The position numbers and the translations under genes are program-made. 64,000 nucleotides of DNA from Ornithinimicrobium laminariae (GTDB lineage: Bacteria > Actinomycetota > Actinomycetes > Actinomycetales > Dermatophilaceae), in contig NZ_JAHZSU010000005.1 of assembly GCF_019457945.1 (NCBI RefSeq), forward strand, positions 1-64,000, given 5' to 3'. A model generated the notes under the pieces. It saw only the letters and a list, made by a program, of their open reading frames with translations, was not told the origin of the DNA and did not search any database. This document shows positions 7,801 to 15,934 of the stretch, one piece after another. Every line of letters starts with the position of its first letter. The stretch's first letter is position 1.

Positions 7801-10625
7801 TGGTTGGTGTGCCGACCACGGGTCATCATGGTGTACAACTGCTGGCGGGTTTCTTGACCGGTTGCCAGTCCGTGCATGGCATCGACGGAGACGCCTTGTG
7901 CACCGTGAACCGTGGTGGCATACCCAAGTTCCGTGGCTGTGGCGACGTAATTCGCGGGCAGGTTGATGATGCGTCCATTTTGGGTGTGTTGAGCCCGGAC
8001 GCTGCCGTCACCCGGGACGTCCAGAACCGTCCAACGGTCACCGTTTTTCACCCAGTCGGTGGGACTCGTTCGCAGTGTTCGATCGTTTTTCCTGGTGATA
8101 ACGAGGTCACCAACGGAGGCAGCATCACTGCCAGCCAAGGTTTGAACTTGTGTGGGTTCATCGCCGCCTTCTAGGCGGTGCAAGCGCGCCCGAAGATTCA
8201 AATCAGCAACCAGCTCACGAGTGGGAGCGAGCATGATCGCGTCGAGCCCTCGACTGCGGTCAGTGCTCCATGCCGCGAAGACGTCGTCGGTCATAGTGGC
8301 GAGATCTCCAACGTGGCAGCGATGGTTATCGAGGTAGAACCCCAGGGCCTCAGGCTTTCCCTCTCGCAACGCAAGTGAAGCCGACCCTTCAGCGGGATCG
8401 GAGAACCGCATGAGTTCGCTGAGGTGCAGCGCCCCGGAGGTGGCCACAATGTCGCGCAGCACTCCACCGGCACCGACAGCAGCAAGTTGCTGATCATCGC
8501 CGATCAGGCGAACATTTCCACCCTGGCCAGTGACATAGCGGACGGCAGCATCGAGGGAAAGAGTGTCGGCCATGCCCGCTTCATCAATGATGACCAGGGT
8601 TTCCGGACCTATATCGCGTGCCCACGATGGCAGGTTTCCGTGGTCCAGGGACCAGGTGAGTTTCGCGAGGGTGTCAGTCTCAGTTTGGGTCTGTTCGCGC
8701 AGGGCCGCCGCGGCTGCGGCTGAGGGTGCCAGGCCCAATACGTGGCCACCCGAGGTTTCCCAAGCCCGAGCAAGGGAGCGCATTGCTGTTGTCTTCCCTG
8801 ACCCAGCCGGAGCGATCGCTAACTGCAGCCGAGCCCCCGAAGTTGCCATGCCCCGCACGAGCGCGACTTGGCCCGCGTTCAGTTCAACCCCATTAGCCGC
8901 AGACTCCAACAGTGCGACGTCAACGTCAGCAGGGGAGGCTGCCCTGCCCCCGCCCTGTGCTGCGGTCACGCGCAAGTTTCCCTCTGCCTGCAGGACCGCC
9001 GCGGAGGTGTATAGCGTCGCTCCGGCGACGCTATACACACTCGCTCCGTCGCGGTTTCGACGTTGCACGTCGGGAACGAGCAAGGACTCCTCAAGTGCAG
9101 CTAGCTTCACTGAGTCCGCGGTGAGGGCCTCGCTGGTCAAATGGTCCACGACGTGCTCTACCTCAGTGGGTGACAGGAGTAAGCCTCGTACGCGACGTTG
9201 GGCCTCCGCTCGCAAGTGCCACACTTGCCAGGTTGAGCGTGATTCCTGGACCCGTGCCACCATCGACACGGCGGTGGTACTGACCCATTCGGGGGTGACC
9301 GTGGTGGGATCACTGAGGCTTCGGTGGCCATTGAGTGCCCCTGCGACCATGCTTTTCAGCGCGTCGTCACCACCTAAAGAGTCCACGGCTTGGGCATGCC
9401 AGGCTTGCCGTTGTTCTGCCAGGGAACGGGGCTCGTGCTTGGCGTCCCTCGTCTCAAGCGTTGCTTGCTGCGCTAATTGAATTGACTCGATTGGTGTCGG
9501 TGGCCGGCCATGAGCTTTCTGAAAACTCACGGTCAGTTCGCTGCGCCGCACCTCGATAGAGGCTCGACGCGACGACCACGTTCTATTGAGGTCTGGGTCA
9601 ACACCGACAACTTCCCGGATGGCGCGTTTACGTGGGTCGGTATTGGGGCGCTCGGTGAACGCTATGCCCATCGAACGCAGGTGTGTTTCCAGGGCTGTGT
9701 TGTAGGTCTCTGAGGCTGTCACTGTCGCTTTGTGGAGAACTCGGCTATCGATCGAGAGCCAGCGTCCTTCTAAGGTCTGTACCTTGTTGGCGACGGCGAC
9801 GTGGGTATGAAGGTCTGGGTCACCAGCACGTGAGTCACGGTGAGTGAACGAGGCTGCGACGAGGCCCCTGACCTCGACTTGTCGGATGCCATTGGTCCCA
9901 GTTCGGGTGTACAGAGCATGCTTCTCGACGAAGGCGAGAGCATCGCGGATGGCCCTTTGGTGGGCTCGCTCAATCTGCGCTGACACAGCAGGGTCGGCCA
10001 CGGCCCACAGGGTGGAGACGGACTTCACGGGGGAGAAGGTCAGGTCGAAGCCAGCGACGGCTGTGGTGCGTGGACGTGAGTTTTTGGCGATCGTGGCGGC
10101 GATCTCTCGTGCGTCGGCAGGCTCCCGGCCAAACTCTTTAACGAACAAGGTCGTTCCGACCGCGGTACGCATGCGCGCCCGTTCTGGGACCGGGATGGCG
10201 TAGTCACCTGGTAGCCCCCGAGTCTCGTTGTACTCCTCAAAGGCACGAGCGACTAAGACCCTGAACTCGCTGACGTCTTCGGCTGCGCTGTACACCTTGT
10301 AGGGCCGACCTAGCCGACCAACGTCAGCCAACTCATGGGGGGAGAGGCCAGCCAACTGCCCGTCGGGGTAGTCACTTTGGTTGGGGGTGAGCGGGTGCAG
10401 GCCAGCCCCGAACAACCGGGCCATCTGCTCGGCGGTGACCTCATCACCCTGGTCCAGTCCCTCGATGCCGGCCATTCCCGAGCCAATCCACTGACCGGGG
10501 GTTTCCCCTTTCGCCGTGTAGTACCCGGCCAAACCTGTGGGCCCAGTCTCCGTTGCGTCCTGACGAGCTACCTGCCGAGTCAGGTAGTCATACCCCGACC
10601 CAGCAGTGAGCCGATGGATCGTCAT
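4860..10625 (-). CDS. MobF relaxase-helicase fused to a DnaG-like primase domain
   Basis: A 1921-residue multidomain conjugation protein. Residues 1-330: MobF relaxase with MTIHRLTAGSGYDYL, candidate catalytic tyrosines in AGYYTAKGETPGQW (about 35-48), and the metal-binding histidines in FTHRDSRAGDPDLHTHV (about 260-280). About 560-930: superfamily 1 helicase of TraI/RecD type, with Walker A APAGSGKTTA (about 605), IIDEAGMAD (about 680), GDDQQLAAVG and YTMMTRGRHTNHVY. About 1470-1750: a DnaG-type primase core with PKYLNTPSTALFTKGNQLYG, TOPRIM acidic motif VEGPMDAH (about 1622) and ATDADLAG; no zinc-binding domain is visible. One protein could therefore nick, unwind and prime the transferred strand. 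I chose ATG 10625 (TAGG about 8 nt upstream) over 10631; an open extension to 10970 runs through the divergent promoter region and was rejected. Confidence 0.93.
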   Translation of the reverse strand: MTIHRLTAGSGYDYLTRQVARQDATETGPTGLAGYYTAKGETPGQWIGSGMAGIEGLDQGDEVTAEQMARLFGAGLHPLTPNQSDYPDGQLAGLSPHELADVGRLGRPYKVYSAAEDVSEFRVLVARAFEEYNETRGLPGDYAIPVPERARMRTAVGTTLFVKEFGREPADAREIAATIAKNSRPRTTAVAGFDLTFSPVKSVSTLWAVADPAVSAQIERAHQRAIRDALAFVEKHALYTRTGTNGIRQVEVRGLVAASFTHRDSRAGDPDLHTHVAVANKVQTLEGRWLSIDSRVLHKATVTASETYNTALETHLRSMGIAFTERPNTDPRKRAIREVVGVDPDLNRTWSSRRASIEVRRSELTVSFQKAHGRPPTPIESIQLAQQATLETRDAKHEPRSLAEQRQAWHAQAVDSLGGDDALKSMVAGALNGHRSLSDPTTVTPEWVSTTAVSMVARVQESRSTWQVWHLRAEAQRRVRGLLLSPTEVEHVVDHLTSEALTADSVKLAALEESLLVPDVQRRNRDGASVYSVAGATLYTSAAVLQAEGNLRVTAAQGGGRAASPADVDVALLESAANGVELNAGQVALVRGMATSGARLQLAIAPAGSGKTTAMRSLARAWETSGGHVLGLAPSAAAAAALREQTQTETDTLAKLTWSLDHGNLPSWARDIGPETLVIIDEAGMADTLSLDAAVRYVTGQGGNVRLIGDDQQLAAVGAGGVLRDIVATSGALHLSELMRFSDPAEGSASLALREGKPEALGFYLDNHRCHVGDLATMTDDVFAAWSTDRSRGLDAIMLAPTRELVADLNLRARLHRLEGGDEPTQVQTLAGSDAASVGDLVITRKNDRTLRTSPTDWVKNGDRWTVLDVPGDGSVRAQHTQNGRIINLPANYVATATELGYATTVHGAQGVSVDAMHGLATGQETRQQLYTMMTRGRHTNHVYLEVVGDGDPHNVVRPEGVHPLTAVDALEGVLARDGAPVSASTVLRDQADPAHLLGPATDRYIDSLYEAAESLWATDTHTIDTMADEVVPNISSAPAWPTLRGHLALLNANGVDPIGALRSAAHRRELGTANDPAAVLDWRLDDTGLRNAGHGPLPWAPAIPDVLLADDTWGTYLQARNDQVVHLSTQVRQCSGQAEVPEWARQGNARLNAKTLADVAVWRAARNVASDDMRPTGPRSLAKAPANHQKKLQRQVQGNRAPALQEWGPLLSEFSPSINSDPFTLVLAERLASASRSGINSAALLRSAAAIGPLPDDHAAGALWWRLSSRMAPPLASDPLEGGTGWAQSFSEYLGADRAATTGQSPMWGALVTTLDHAYQRGWSVKDLLGTAPPEHSGVDAAQAMVWKITLLTDAPIDDCDTGAPDIDEPPEDLWDGDITAPSHAPTEAERRDMMDMSDLNDNDLATPLLEQQREQGEHHEDVEAALAWQAIIRDTATALEPSDEEIERMVAQAQEWEEVTTTPSRLAEVNALALSYYEDQFTHGGWPRTYLHERFGLDVANHPYVRPGYAPAGWDNLVNHARGQGATDAELLESGLATMTRRGNLIDRFRDRAVFPIIHQDRVLGFVGRRNPEHTYETPHAGPKYLNTPSTALFTKGNQLYGALPELSRGDATPVLVEGPMDAHAITLASAGRYVGVTPLGTALTEAQAAQLASYPQAPVIATDADLAGHVAAEKDHWLLAQHALLPSRAILATGSDPSDLLERGGPGALLDALENPVASSQILLRERLDNMPAETGLASAGTVAASGDPKLWGEAAVAMATRFEVSDSEARTALLAAVKEWNADPRQVARNQISSSQDLRQRLEAQAGLPPEQRWAGTATRIDARISSAADWPALANLINQLHQEGHDVPRLLDDSIADDPHLGHTPAQEMRYRLATLITHTNEPRKMTKQGIPTSRSPRSGHDRLVSPGEFGPRPTR

Positions 10626-10642
10626 GGTCATACCTATATGAG

Positions 10643-10664
10643 GCCCGCAAGAGTGACTCTGCGG
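10643..10664. promoter_or_regulatory. Imperfect inverted repeat upstream of relaxase, candidate oriT element
   Basis: CCCGCAAGAGT and ACTCTGCGGG can pair with one bulged base, about 20 bp upstream of the relaxase start. A second, 9-bp pair (AGATCACTG / CAGTGATCT) brackets much of the remaining intergenic DNA to about 10793. Inverted repeats beside the relaxase gene are typical of oriT, but the nic site cannot be identified by eye. Confidence 0.35.
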
Positions 10665-10856
10665 GTCACGAAAGATCACTGAGGTCTCCGGCAATGCCAG
10701 AGGTGTGTGTCTCTTGGTTCCTGGTGTTTGGATCTGGGGGCGTTGAAGTTCTGGTCGGCGATGTGGTGACTCAGATCTGCTGCAGTGATCTTGTGCGAGG
10801 GCAGCGGTGGCCTTAGGGGGTGACAGACGTCGTTGAAGGTGTTTAAGGGGAGTGCA

Positions 10857-11207
10857 ATGTCTAATCAGACTGTTCGTCAGGCAGCGCGTCGTGCGGCCAG
10901 AGAAGTGCAGAAGCGTGTGTTGGAGGAGCGGACGGCGCGTGAGAAGCGGTTGCAGACGTTGGGTATGCAAGTCTGCGTGGAGTTAGCTGAACGTGATGAG
11001 GCGGTGGTGTTGCGCGAACGGCGTGCAGGTGAGGCGTTGCGACAAATGACCAAGGGTGAAGGAATGCCGTTGAGTGAGGCCGCTTTGTGGTCAGGAGAGA
11101 TCAGCCTGCGAGAGGCTGGCCGGCTACGTGCTCTCGCATTGGACACCCACTCAAGTGAGGCTCAGGTCGAGGCAGAGGAACCTGTTGAGGTCGCTAACCA
11201 GGATTGA
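10857..11207 (+). CDS. Small helical basic protein beside the relaxase
   Basis: A 116-residue protein, divergent from the relaxase. The ATG at 10857 has a good ribosome-binding site (AAGGGGAG, about 5 nt upstream). The N-terminal half is a highly charged helix (QAARRAAREVQKRVLEERTA) that could bind DNA or form a coiled coil; the C-terminal part includes MPLSEAALWSGEISLREAGRLRA. The location next to the relaxase and candidate oriT suggests a relaxosome accessory factor; that is inference. No named family recognised. The next gene may start in its stop codon (TTGA at 11204) or at ATG 11222. Confidence 0.65.
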   Translation: MSNQTVRQAARRAAREVQKRVLEERTAREKRLQTLGMQVCVELAERDEAVVLRERRAGEALRQMTKGEGMPLSEAALWSGEISLREAGRLRALALDTHSSEAQVEAEEPVEVANQD

Positions 11208-11221
11208 GGTCAAGGCCAAGC

Positions 11222-11728
11222 ATGGGTGTGCACCATCGTGACGATCATGCTTCTATCCAGACAGTGGCGTCAGCCGTGAGAGACCCCGCCGTGCGTGCAC
11301 GGTGGGGAGCGAAGATCGTCACTCTCCCCGGAGACGAATGCTGGTGGTGGACCGGTGCGATCAGCGGGCGGGGGCACGGGCGGTTCTGGATCAGTGAGCG
11401 ACGGGTAATCGTCGCTCACCGCTTCGCGTACGCGATCGCCCATGGTGCCGAAGCTCTAGCAGAGGTTGATGTCTTGGGGCACCGCTGCGACAACCCTCTG
11501 TGCCAACGGGTAGGCGAAGGACACATCGTCACCTCATCGCATCTGGAGAACAGGCGCGAGTGGGCCGCCCGACGAAACCTGATTGGATCACCCCTCGCCG
11601 ACCAACGAGGAGCCAGAGTTCGAGCACAGTTTCTGCGGGACCTTGCCAAAGATGACCCACAAGCGTTGTCAGACCATCTTGGTTCGCTGCGGGCACGGTA
11701 TGGGCAACAAATGCCGCTCTGGCCGTGA
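11222..11728 (+). CDS. HNH homing-type endonuclease
   Basis: A 168-residue protein of the HNH_3 type common in phages and plasmids. The recognisable pattern runs CWWWTGAISGRGHGRFWI, then IVAHRFAYAIAHG, then VLGHRCDNPLCQRVGEGHIVTSSHLENRREW. The His-Arg-Cys-Asp-Asn-Pro block supplies the first nuclease His and a zinc Cys. Such proteins cut double-stranded DNA and are often selfish or domesticated. It follows the small basic protein directly, probably in one transcript. ATG 11222 is preferred; a TTG at 11204 overlapping the upstream stop is possible. Confidence 0.75.
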   Translation: MGVHHRDDHASIQTVASAVRDPAVRARWGAKIVTLPGDECWWWTGAISGRGHGRFWISERRVIVAHRFAYAIAHGAEALAEVDVLGHRCDNPLCQRVGEGHIVTSSHLENRREWAARRNLIGSPLADQRGARVRAQFLRDLAKDDPQALSDHLGSLRARYGQQMPLWP

Positions 11729-11813
11729 GCTATTTGATCTTGGTGTTAGGGCAGCGGGGCGCGCTTCGGTGGCTGGTCCCGCTGCCCTAACACTGGCCTT
11801 CTGGTGCGAGGTG

Positions 11814-13265
11814 TTATCCAGTTCTCGTGCCGAGTCTGCGCAGCCAGCTCCGGGGATTCTGCCAGGAGTCGACGGCATCGTTGAAACGCCGCACTTTCGC
11901 TTGCGCCGTGCAGATTTCCCACAAGTCTCCTTCGAAGTCATGGAGTGCTTGCTTCAGCAGGTGTCCAAGGCTTAGGGCCGTGGGGTCTTCGACGGAGTCT
12001 TTTTGCGGGCTCGGATCTTGGTCTAGATAGGATCTAGCGAAGTCGTCGATGAGGCGCTTACCTCGTTGTTCAAGACGGGTGCGACTCATGCACAGTGTGA
12101 CGCGGTTATCTTCTGTGCTATCGACCACTGAGTTTCTCGGTGGTCTCCTTACGTCCCAAAGCAGTTCCCGTGATTGTCGGGGGGCCTGACCATTCACAAC
12201 GTGGAAGTCTGTTGGATCCCGAAGGATTATTCCTAGTTCTTGAAACGACGTGCGAACGGGGGCTGCTGGATCCCAGGGGTGATCGGTCGGTAACCCAACA
12301 ACGCGGCCACTTCGGTAATGGCGCAATGGCTCATCTTTCTCCCAATTAACCCCCCGGTGCCTACCCAGCGCGGAGTGGGAAAGCGGATGGCGAAATGGGT
12401 GTTCTACCTGGATGACCCTGTCGCCATCAACGGTGTAGTCACCATCGGTCGCGTGTTCGACAGCGCTGCCCATGATGTCAGGATTCACGGCGATGAGCTC
12501 GCTGGCTACATCGTTGATGGCACCCGGCAGGGAGTTAGCCACGTTCCGCATCTCGCTAAGGGCTGTTTCTGCGCGCCTGGCCTGCTCCCGTTGGTGGTCG
12601 TTGCGTCCTCGAGTTCGTGGCGTCAGACCGTGATCAAGAGCAAAAGCGGCTGCGGCGACAGTGACGGCTAGGACGGCCAGACCCGTCGGTTCAGCCAATT
12701 GGGCTATCACGCCTTGACCGCTCTGCAGCGCAGTGTCGAACTCAGACCTGAGGGCCAGCCAGACCGACCCGATGAACAGATAAGCACCAAGGGGATGGCG
12801 TACCCACCCGATGATCCAGCGAACGATAGACCTCACGCCACTGGGCACTGCTAGGACAAAACGTGTTGCTGCTTTACCCACGGAGTGAGTGTTGTTTGTC
12901 GTTGGTCGCTTTCGGTTTTCGACGGGGTAACCGAAACGAACGCCTGTTAGCCCGCGCAGTTGCGACACCACGGACGCGATGGCCACGTAGTCTTCGGCTC
13001 CTCGCTGTACGACAACCAGGTCTTTTCCCTCAACGGACCATCGAAAGATTGATTTGAGCAGGCCGTCGAGTTTCTCCAGAACGAAGAACACCATGAACAT
13101 CGTCACCGCGAGGCCCAAGAATGACGCGACCGAGGACAGCACGAAGATGGCGAGGAACCCCTCAAAACCTGTGCCTAAAGACTGATCTAGTTCCCCTTCA
13201 AACCAGTGGACTAGCCACGCCAGCGGAGAGAACAACCAGTCAAGCCAAGTCTCATGGTGCGTCAT
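11814..13265 (-). CDS. Multi-pass membrane protein, function unknown
   Basis: A 483-residue protein starting MTHHETWLDW, with AAGGGGG about 10 nt upstream of ATG 13265. Hydrophobic segments: about residues 33-62 (FLAIFVLSSVASFLGLAVTMFMVFFVL), about 160-172 and 182-200 around a Trp-rich stretch, and about 218-238 (GLAVLAVTVAAAAFAL). The C-terminal 240 residues are soluble and charged. No signature motif recognised. The gene stands alone between two rightward clusters and overlaps no other good frame. A cell-envelope role in plasmid transfer or exclusion would fit its place but is unproven. Confidence 0.65.
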   Translation of the reverse strand: MTHHETWLDWLFSPLAWLVHWFEGELDQSLGTGFEGFLAIFVLSSVASFLGLAVTMFMVFFVLEKLDGLLKSIFRWSVEGKDLVVVQRGAEDYVAIASVVSQLRGLTGVRFGYPVENRKRPTTNNTHSVGKAATRFVLAVPSGVRSIVRWIIGWVRHPLGAYLFIGSVWLALRSEFDTALQSGQGVIAQLAEPTGLAVLAVTVAAAAFALDHGLTPRTRGRNDHQREQARRAETALSEMRNVANSLPGAINDVASELIAVNPDIMGSAVEHATDGDYTVDGDRVIQVEHPFRHPLSHSALGRHRGVNWEKDEPLRHYRSGRVVGLPTDHPWDPAAPVRTSFQELGIILRDPTDFHVVNGQAPRQSRELLWDVRRPPRNSVVDSTEDNRVTLCMSRTRLEQRGKRLIDDFARSYLDQDPSPQKDSVEDPTALSLGHLLKQALHDFEGDLWEICTAQAKVRRFNDAVDSWQNPRSWLRRLGTRTG

Positions 13266-13687
13266 CTCTGCTAGACCCCCTTCTGAACACTCGCGGTGGG
13301 TCAGTGGTTCACCAACGCACCCCGTGAAACGAGCAGTTGTCTCGTGCTTGCCGCCTACCCCATGAGTATCCACTACGGCAATTGAACCGAGCAGCCGATA
13401 ACCGAGGGGGCATTGCGGTGCGCTGTGGCCTACGTGAGGTTGACAACGAGCCTTGAGGAAACGGTTCAGGTGTTGGTGTTGCGGTGACGACTCAATCGAG
13501 GGGTGACCCTATCGAGCGTTGCCGTTGGCCTCGGATAGGTACAGGCGCAACTATCCACGTGCTCCCCGTTCGCGGCGTGTTTCCCACAGCTGAGGCTGAG
13601 GCGAATGTTTCCCGATCGGGCGGAGTTCAGTGTGAGGGATTCAGCGCGTACCCAGAGGCGCGCACCGGAAGAATGGGATGGAAGAAG
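13266..13687. other. Divergent intergenic region
   Basis: About 420 bp separate the leftward membrane-protein gene from the rightward cluster at 13688. The frame of the next gene is open back to 13484 and could add up to 68 residues, but the extension has no clear ribosome-binding site. No hairpin or repeat stands out. Confidence 0.35.
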
Positions 13688-14047
13688 ATGTTGCTGACAA
13701 GTCAGGTGTCTCCAGGAGTCCAAGCCCTGGAGCGAATGGTCCAACTGTTTGATCAGGCCCTGCAGCAGGCCCTAGCTGCTCTTGTTGAGGCTCCTGCCTT
13801 ACAGAGCAACCTGCTGGTGATGGATGACCTCGCGATGGATGCCCGCATGCTTCGCGATGAGGGTCTTAGTCTGTTGCCTGCGGGGTTTGTCCTCGATATA
13901 TGCCCCCCGGCTGAATCCGGGGTGTCGGTGCTGACGCTGTTGCAGCGCGCCGAGGCCGTGTCGCGGGAGTTGTCGATTAACCAGTTTCCTGAGGGCATGT
14001 CGCTCTTGATCGTGAGATTGGTTGATGCGCTCAGGGACCACTCATGA
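13688..14047 (+). CDS. Small helical protein, first gene of a coupled plasmid cluster
   Basis: A protein of about 119 residues from ATG 13688 (ATG 13673 also possible; frame open to 13484). The core is an amphipathic helical bundle: VQALERMVQLFDQALQQALAALVEAPA, then a hydrophobic C-terminal half with EGMSLLIVRLVDALRDH. No family recognised. Its stop overlaps the ATG of the next gene (ATGA at 14044), and the next two genes are joined the same way, so three proteins appear co-translated just upstream of the replication gene. The 5' end is uncertain: GGAAGAAG abuts the ATG. Confidence 0.55.
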   Translation: MLLTSQVSPGVQALERMVQLFDQALQQALAALVEAPALQSNLLVMDDLAMDARMLRDEGLSLLPAGFVLDICPPAESGVSVLTLLQRAEAVSRELSINQFPEGMSLLIVRLVDALRDHS

Positions 14048-15486
14048 GCACGCGTGATGAGCGCAGCGTGGGCGAGGTTCTGTTGGAGGCTGAGCAACTT
14101 GCACGCAGATTGCTTGAAGATGCTCCGGATCGTGACGGCAGAGCTATGGCGCGAACATGGGGTGAATCTGTGGAGACTGCTGCGGATTTCTGGTCGGCGA
14201 TCGCGCCGCAACGTGAGGAGGCTGGGGGCGGCATCGTGAAAGAGCCAGATGGCTTGTTGGGGCAACTGGCCCAGTCTGCGCGAGGGCTGCAGACAGCGGG
14301 AAGGGTATCGCCGGGGGAGGGCGTTCGCTTTGACGATGAGATGACGTCAATTGCTGAGAACTTGGCCCGCGCGACGGACTTAGTCAACAAGTATCCACAG
14401 CCAGTGCGGTCTTCACACGCACAACAGGCGGACGCCCAGGCTGCTCGGACCCAGATTGTTCACACGCTTTATGTGTCGGCGCACGCGACGACTGTGGCGC
14501 TGGCGAGCAATGTGCGAGAGCACCAAGAAGCACATAGAGGCCGTGAATACACCGATAGCGGGTATGGCGTTGCCCATTTGCTTGATGTTCAGCAGCGGGT
14601 GGCTGCCGCTGAGTCTATGGCCGGCACGTGGTTGCAGGGCCGGTGGCCACGAGATTTACCGGGGGCGCATCGACCCTCCGTTGATCCGCAACGGCTGGCG
14701 TCGGCTTTGAGTGGGTGGGACATTCAAGCCAACCGGGCCCTTGTCTCCTCACCCTCCGCCGCGACCTTGAGTTTCATCTGTCAACAAGAGGCCTCCTTGA
14801 AATCAACAGCACGAGTCGTGCTGGGTGCTTCTGCTGCCACCGGGCACAGCGGCTCACCACAGTTCGAGGCATCTGCCAGGCCCGCCCTAGAGCGTTCACA
14901 ACTTGCTTGGGCACGCCAAGCCCATGACTGGTCTTTGATGAGTCCGCGTCGCAGCACCGCTGTGCCACCTGAGTCTCTCCGGGCGGCGGCTCTGGAGATG
15001 AGGGCTGCAACCCGAGAAATCACCCACAACAATGGAACGATGGCCACCCCTGAAGTCGTGGCTTCCCGTGTGGATGTGGGTAAGGCAGCCTTAAGTGTTC
15101 AGAGTCACTTGGCTAGTTCGGTGGGCATTGCACACGCGGTTCGGCAGGCTGGCCAGGATCCCGATATAGCTGTGTTCTCTCAAGGCGCCAAACAGGTCAT
15201 GCAGCGACAGGGCTTGGTCTCTCAGCAGCCGCTGCTTGTCGCCAACGTGCTTCAAAGCAATAACTCAATCCGGATGCCCGGTAATTTGAAGGTGGCGATG
15301 GATTCGCAGAGCTCGAGAACGTTGGACTTGTCCAAGCGCGCCCACAGCACGGCCGCAAGATTACTGAGCTCGACGCCCTCGGCACTTACAGGAGCCTCTG
15401 GGGCAAAGAAGCCAGTTGTGACCGTCCACGAGCGAATGATGAGTCTGGACCGATCCACGTCTCTGGCGTCTGGTCCGCCACGATGA
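14044..15486 (+). CDS. Helix-rich plasmid protein of unknown function
   Basis: A 480-residue protein with low aromatic content, rich in Ala, Gln and Ser, predicted almost entirely helical. It has no membrane segments, cysteine clusters or nucleotide-binding loops that I can see. It begins in an ATGA overlap with the preceding gene and ends in an ATGA overlap with the following ribbon-helix-helix gene, so it is the middle of a coupled three-gene unit. I do not recognise the family. Its place between relaxase and replication genes suggests a maintenance or transfer accessory role. Confidence 0.65.
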   Translation: MSTRDERSVGEVLLEAEQLARRLLEDAPDRDGRAMARTWGESVETAADFWSAIAPQREEAGGGIVKEPDGLLGQLAQSARGLQTAGRVSPGEGVRFDDEMTSIAENLARATDLVNKYPQPVRSSHAQQADAQAARTQIVHTLYVSAHATTVALASNVREHQEAHRGREYTDSGYGVAHLLDVQQRVAAAESMAGTWLQGRWPRDLPGAHRPSVDPQRLASALSGWDIQANRALVSSPSAATLSFICQQEASLKSTARVVLGASAATGHSGSPQFEASARPALERSQLAWARQAHDWSLMSPRRSTAVPPESLRAAALEMRAATREITHNNGTMATPEVVASRVDVGKAALSVQSHLASSVGIAHAVRQAGQDPDIAVFSQGAKQVMQRQGLVSQQPLLVANVLQSNNSIRMPGNLKVAMDSQSSRTLDLSKRAHSTAARLLSSTPSALTGASGAKKPVVTVHERMMSLDRSTSLASGPPR

Positions 15487-15812
15487 TCACAGCGCGATCC
15501 GGCTCCGACACGCCCGCGGCTTCCCTGGGCGGCGATAGCAATAGCGATAGTGTCAGTGACATGGCTGCCGACCGGAGTATCGATCGCCGCCGCCCCAGGG
15601 GCGCGGCAAAGGGCTTTGTTCCTATTTACGCAAAGGTTGACCCCGAGCTCAAGGCACAACTGGATCGCTCGGCGGAAGAATGTGGTGTGAGCCTTGCTGA
15701 GTTCATGCAGGCATTCATCAATGCTCAGTTAGACCTGGGGCCTGATGGTGTTCCTACATGGTGGGATCAGCCCGTACCCGGCCAAGAGGAGTTGAACCTC
15801 CGCGCCTCATAG
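15483..15812 (+). CDS. Ribbon-helix-helix DNA-binding protein
   Basis: A 109-residue protein starting in the ATGA overlap at 15483. After a disordered, basic N-terminal 45 residues comes FVPIYAKVDPELKAQLDRSA, a beta strand leading into helix one, and GVSLAEFMQAFINAQL, helix two: the MetJ/Arc/CopG fold that binds operators as a dimer. The short acidic tail ends EELNLRAS. It could repress its own cluster, regulate the replication gene immediately downstream, or assist the relaxosome. The leader hairpins at 15844-15890 lie between it and the replication gene. Confidence 0.65.
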   Translation: MITARSGSDTPAASLGGDSNSDSVSDMAADRSIDRRRPRGAAKGFVPIYAKVDPELKAQLDRSAEECGVSLAEFMQAFINAQLDLGPDGVPTWWDQPVPGQEELNLRAS

Positions 15813-15843
15813 ATCTTGATCTGGGCAGTGCCCAGACATGACT

Positions 15844-15869
15844 AAGGCCCCTGCGCCAACAGGAGCCTT
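15844..15869 (+). terminator. Hairpin between RHH gene and replication gene
   Basis: AAGGCCCCTG pairs with CAGGAGCCTT around a 6-nt loop (one G-U pair). A second small hairpin, AACCGG/CCGGTT, follows at about 15884-15902. There is no strong T-tract, so these may act as a leader attenuator for the replication gene rather than a full terminator. Confidence 0.5.
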
Positions 15870-15934
15870 CAGTCGAAGTCGAAAACCGGTTACGAGCCGG
15901 TTCCCAATGTGAATCCCTGGGGAAGGGAGGCTTT

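Noticed and set aside
10626..10970. N-terminal extension of the relaxase frame by 115 codons
   Set aside because: It crosses the divergent promoter region and the start of the rightward gene at 10857. MobF homology begins exactly at MTIHRL, and the extension has unnatural composition.
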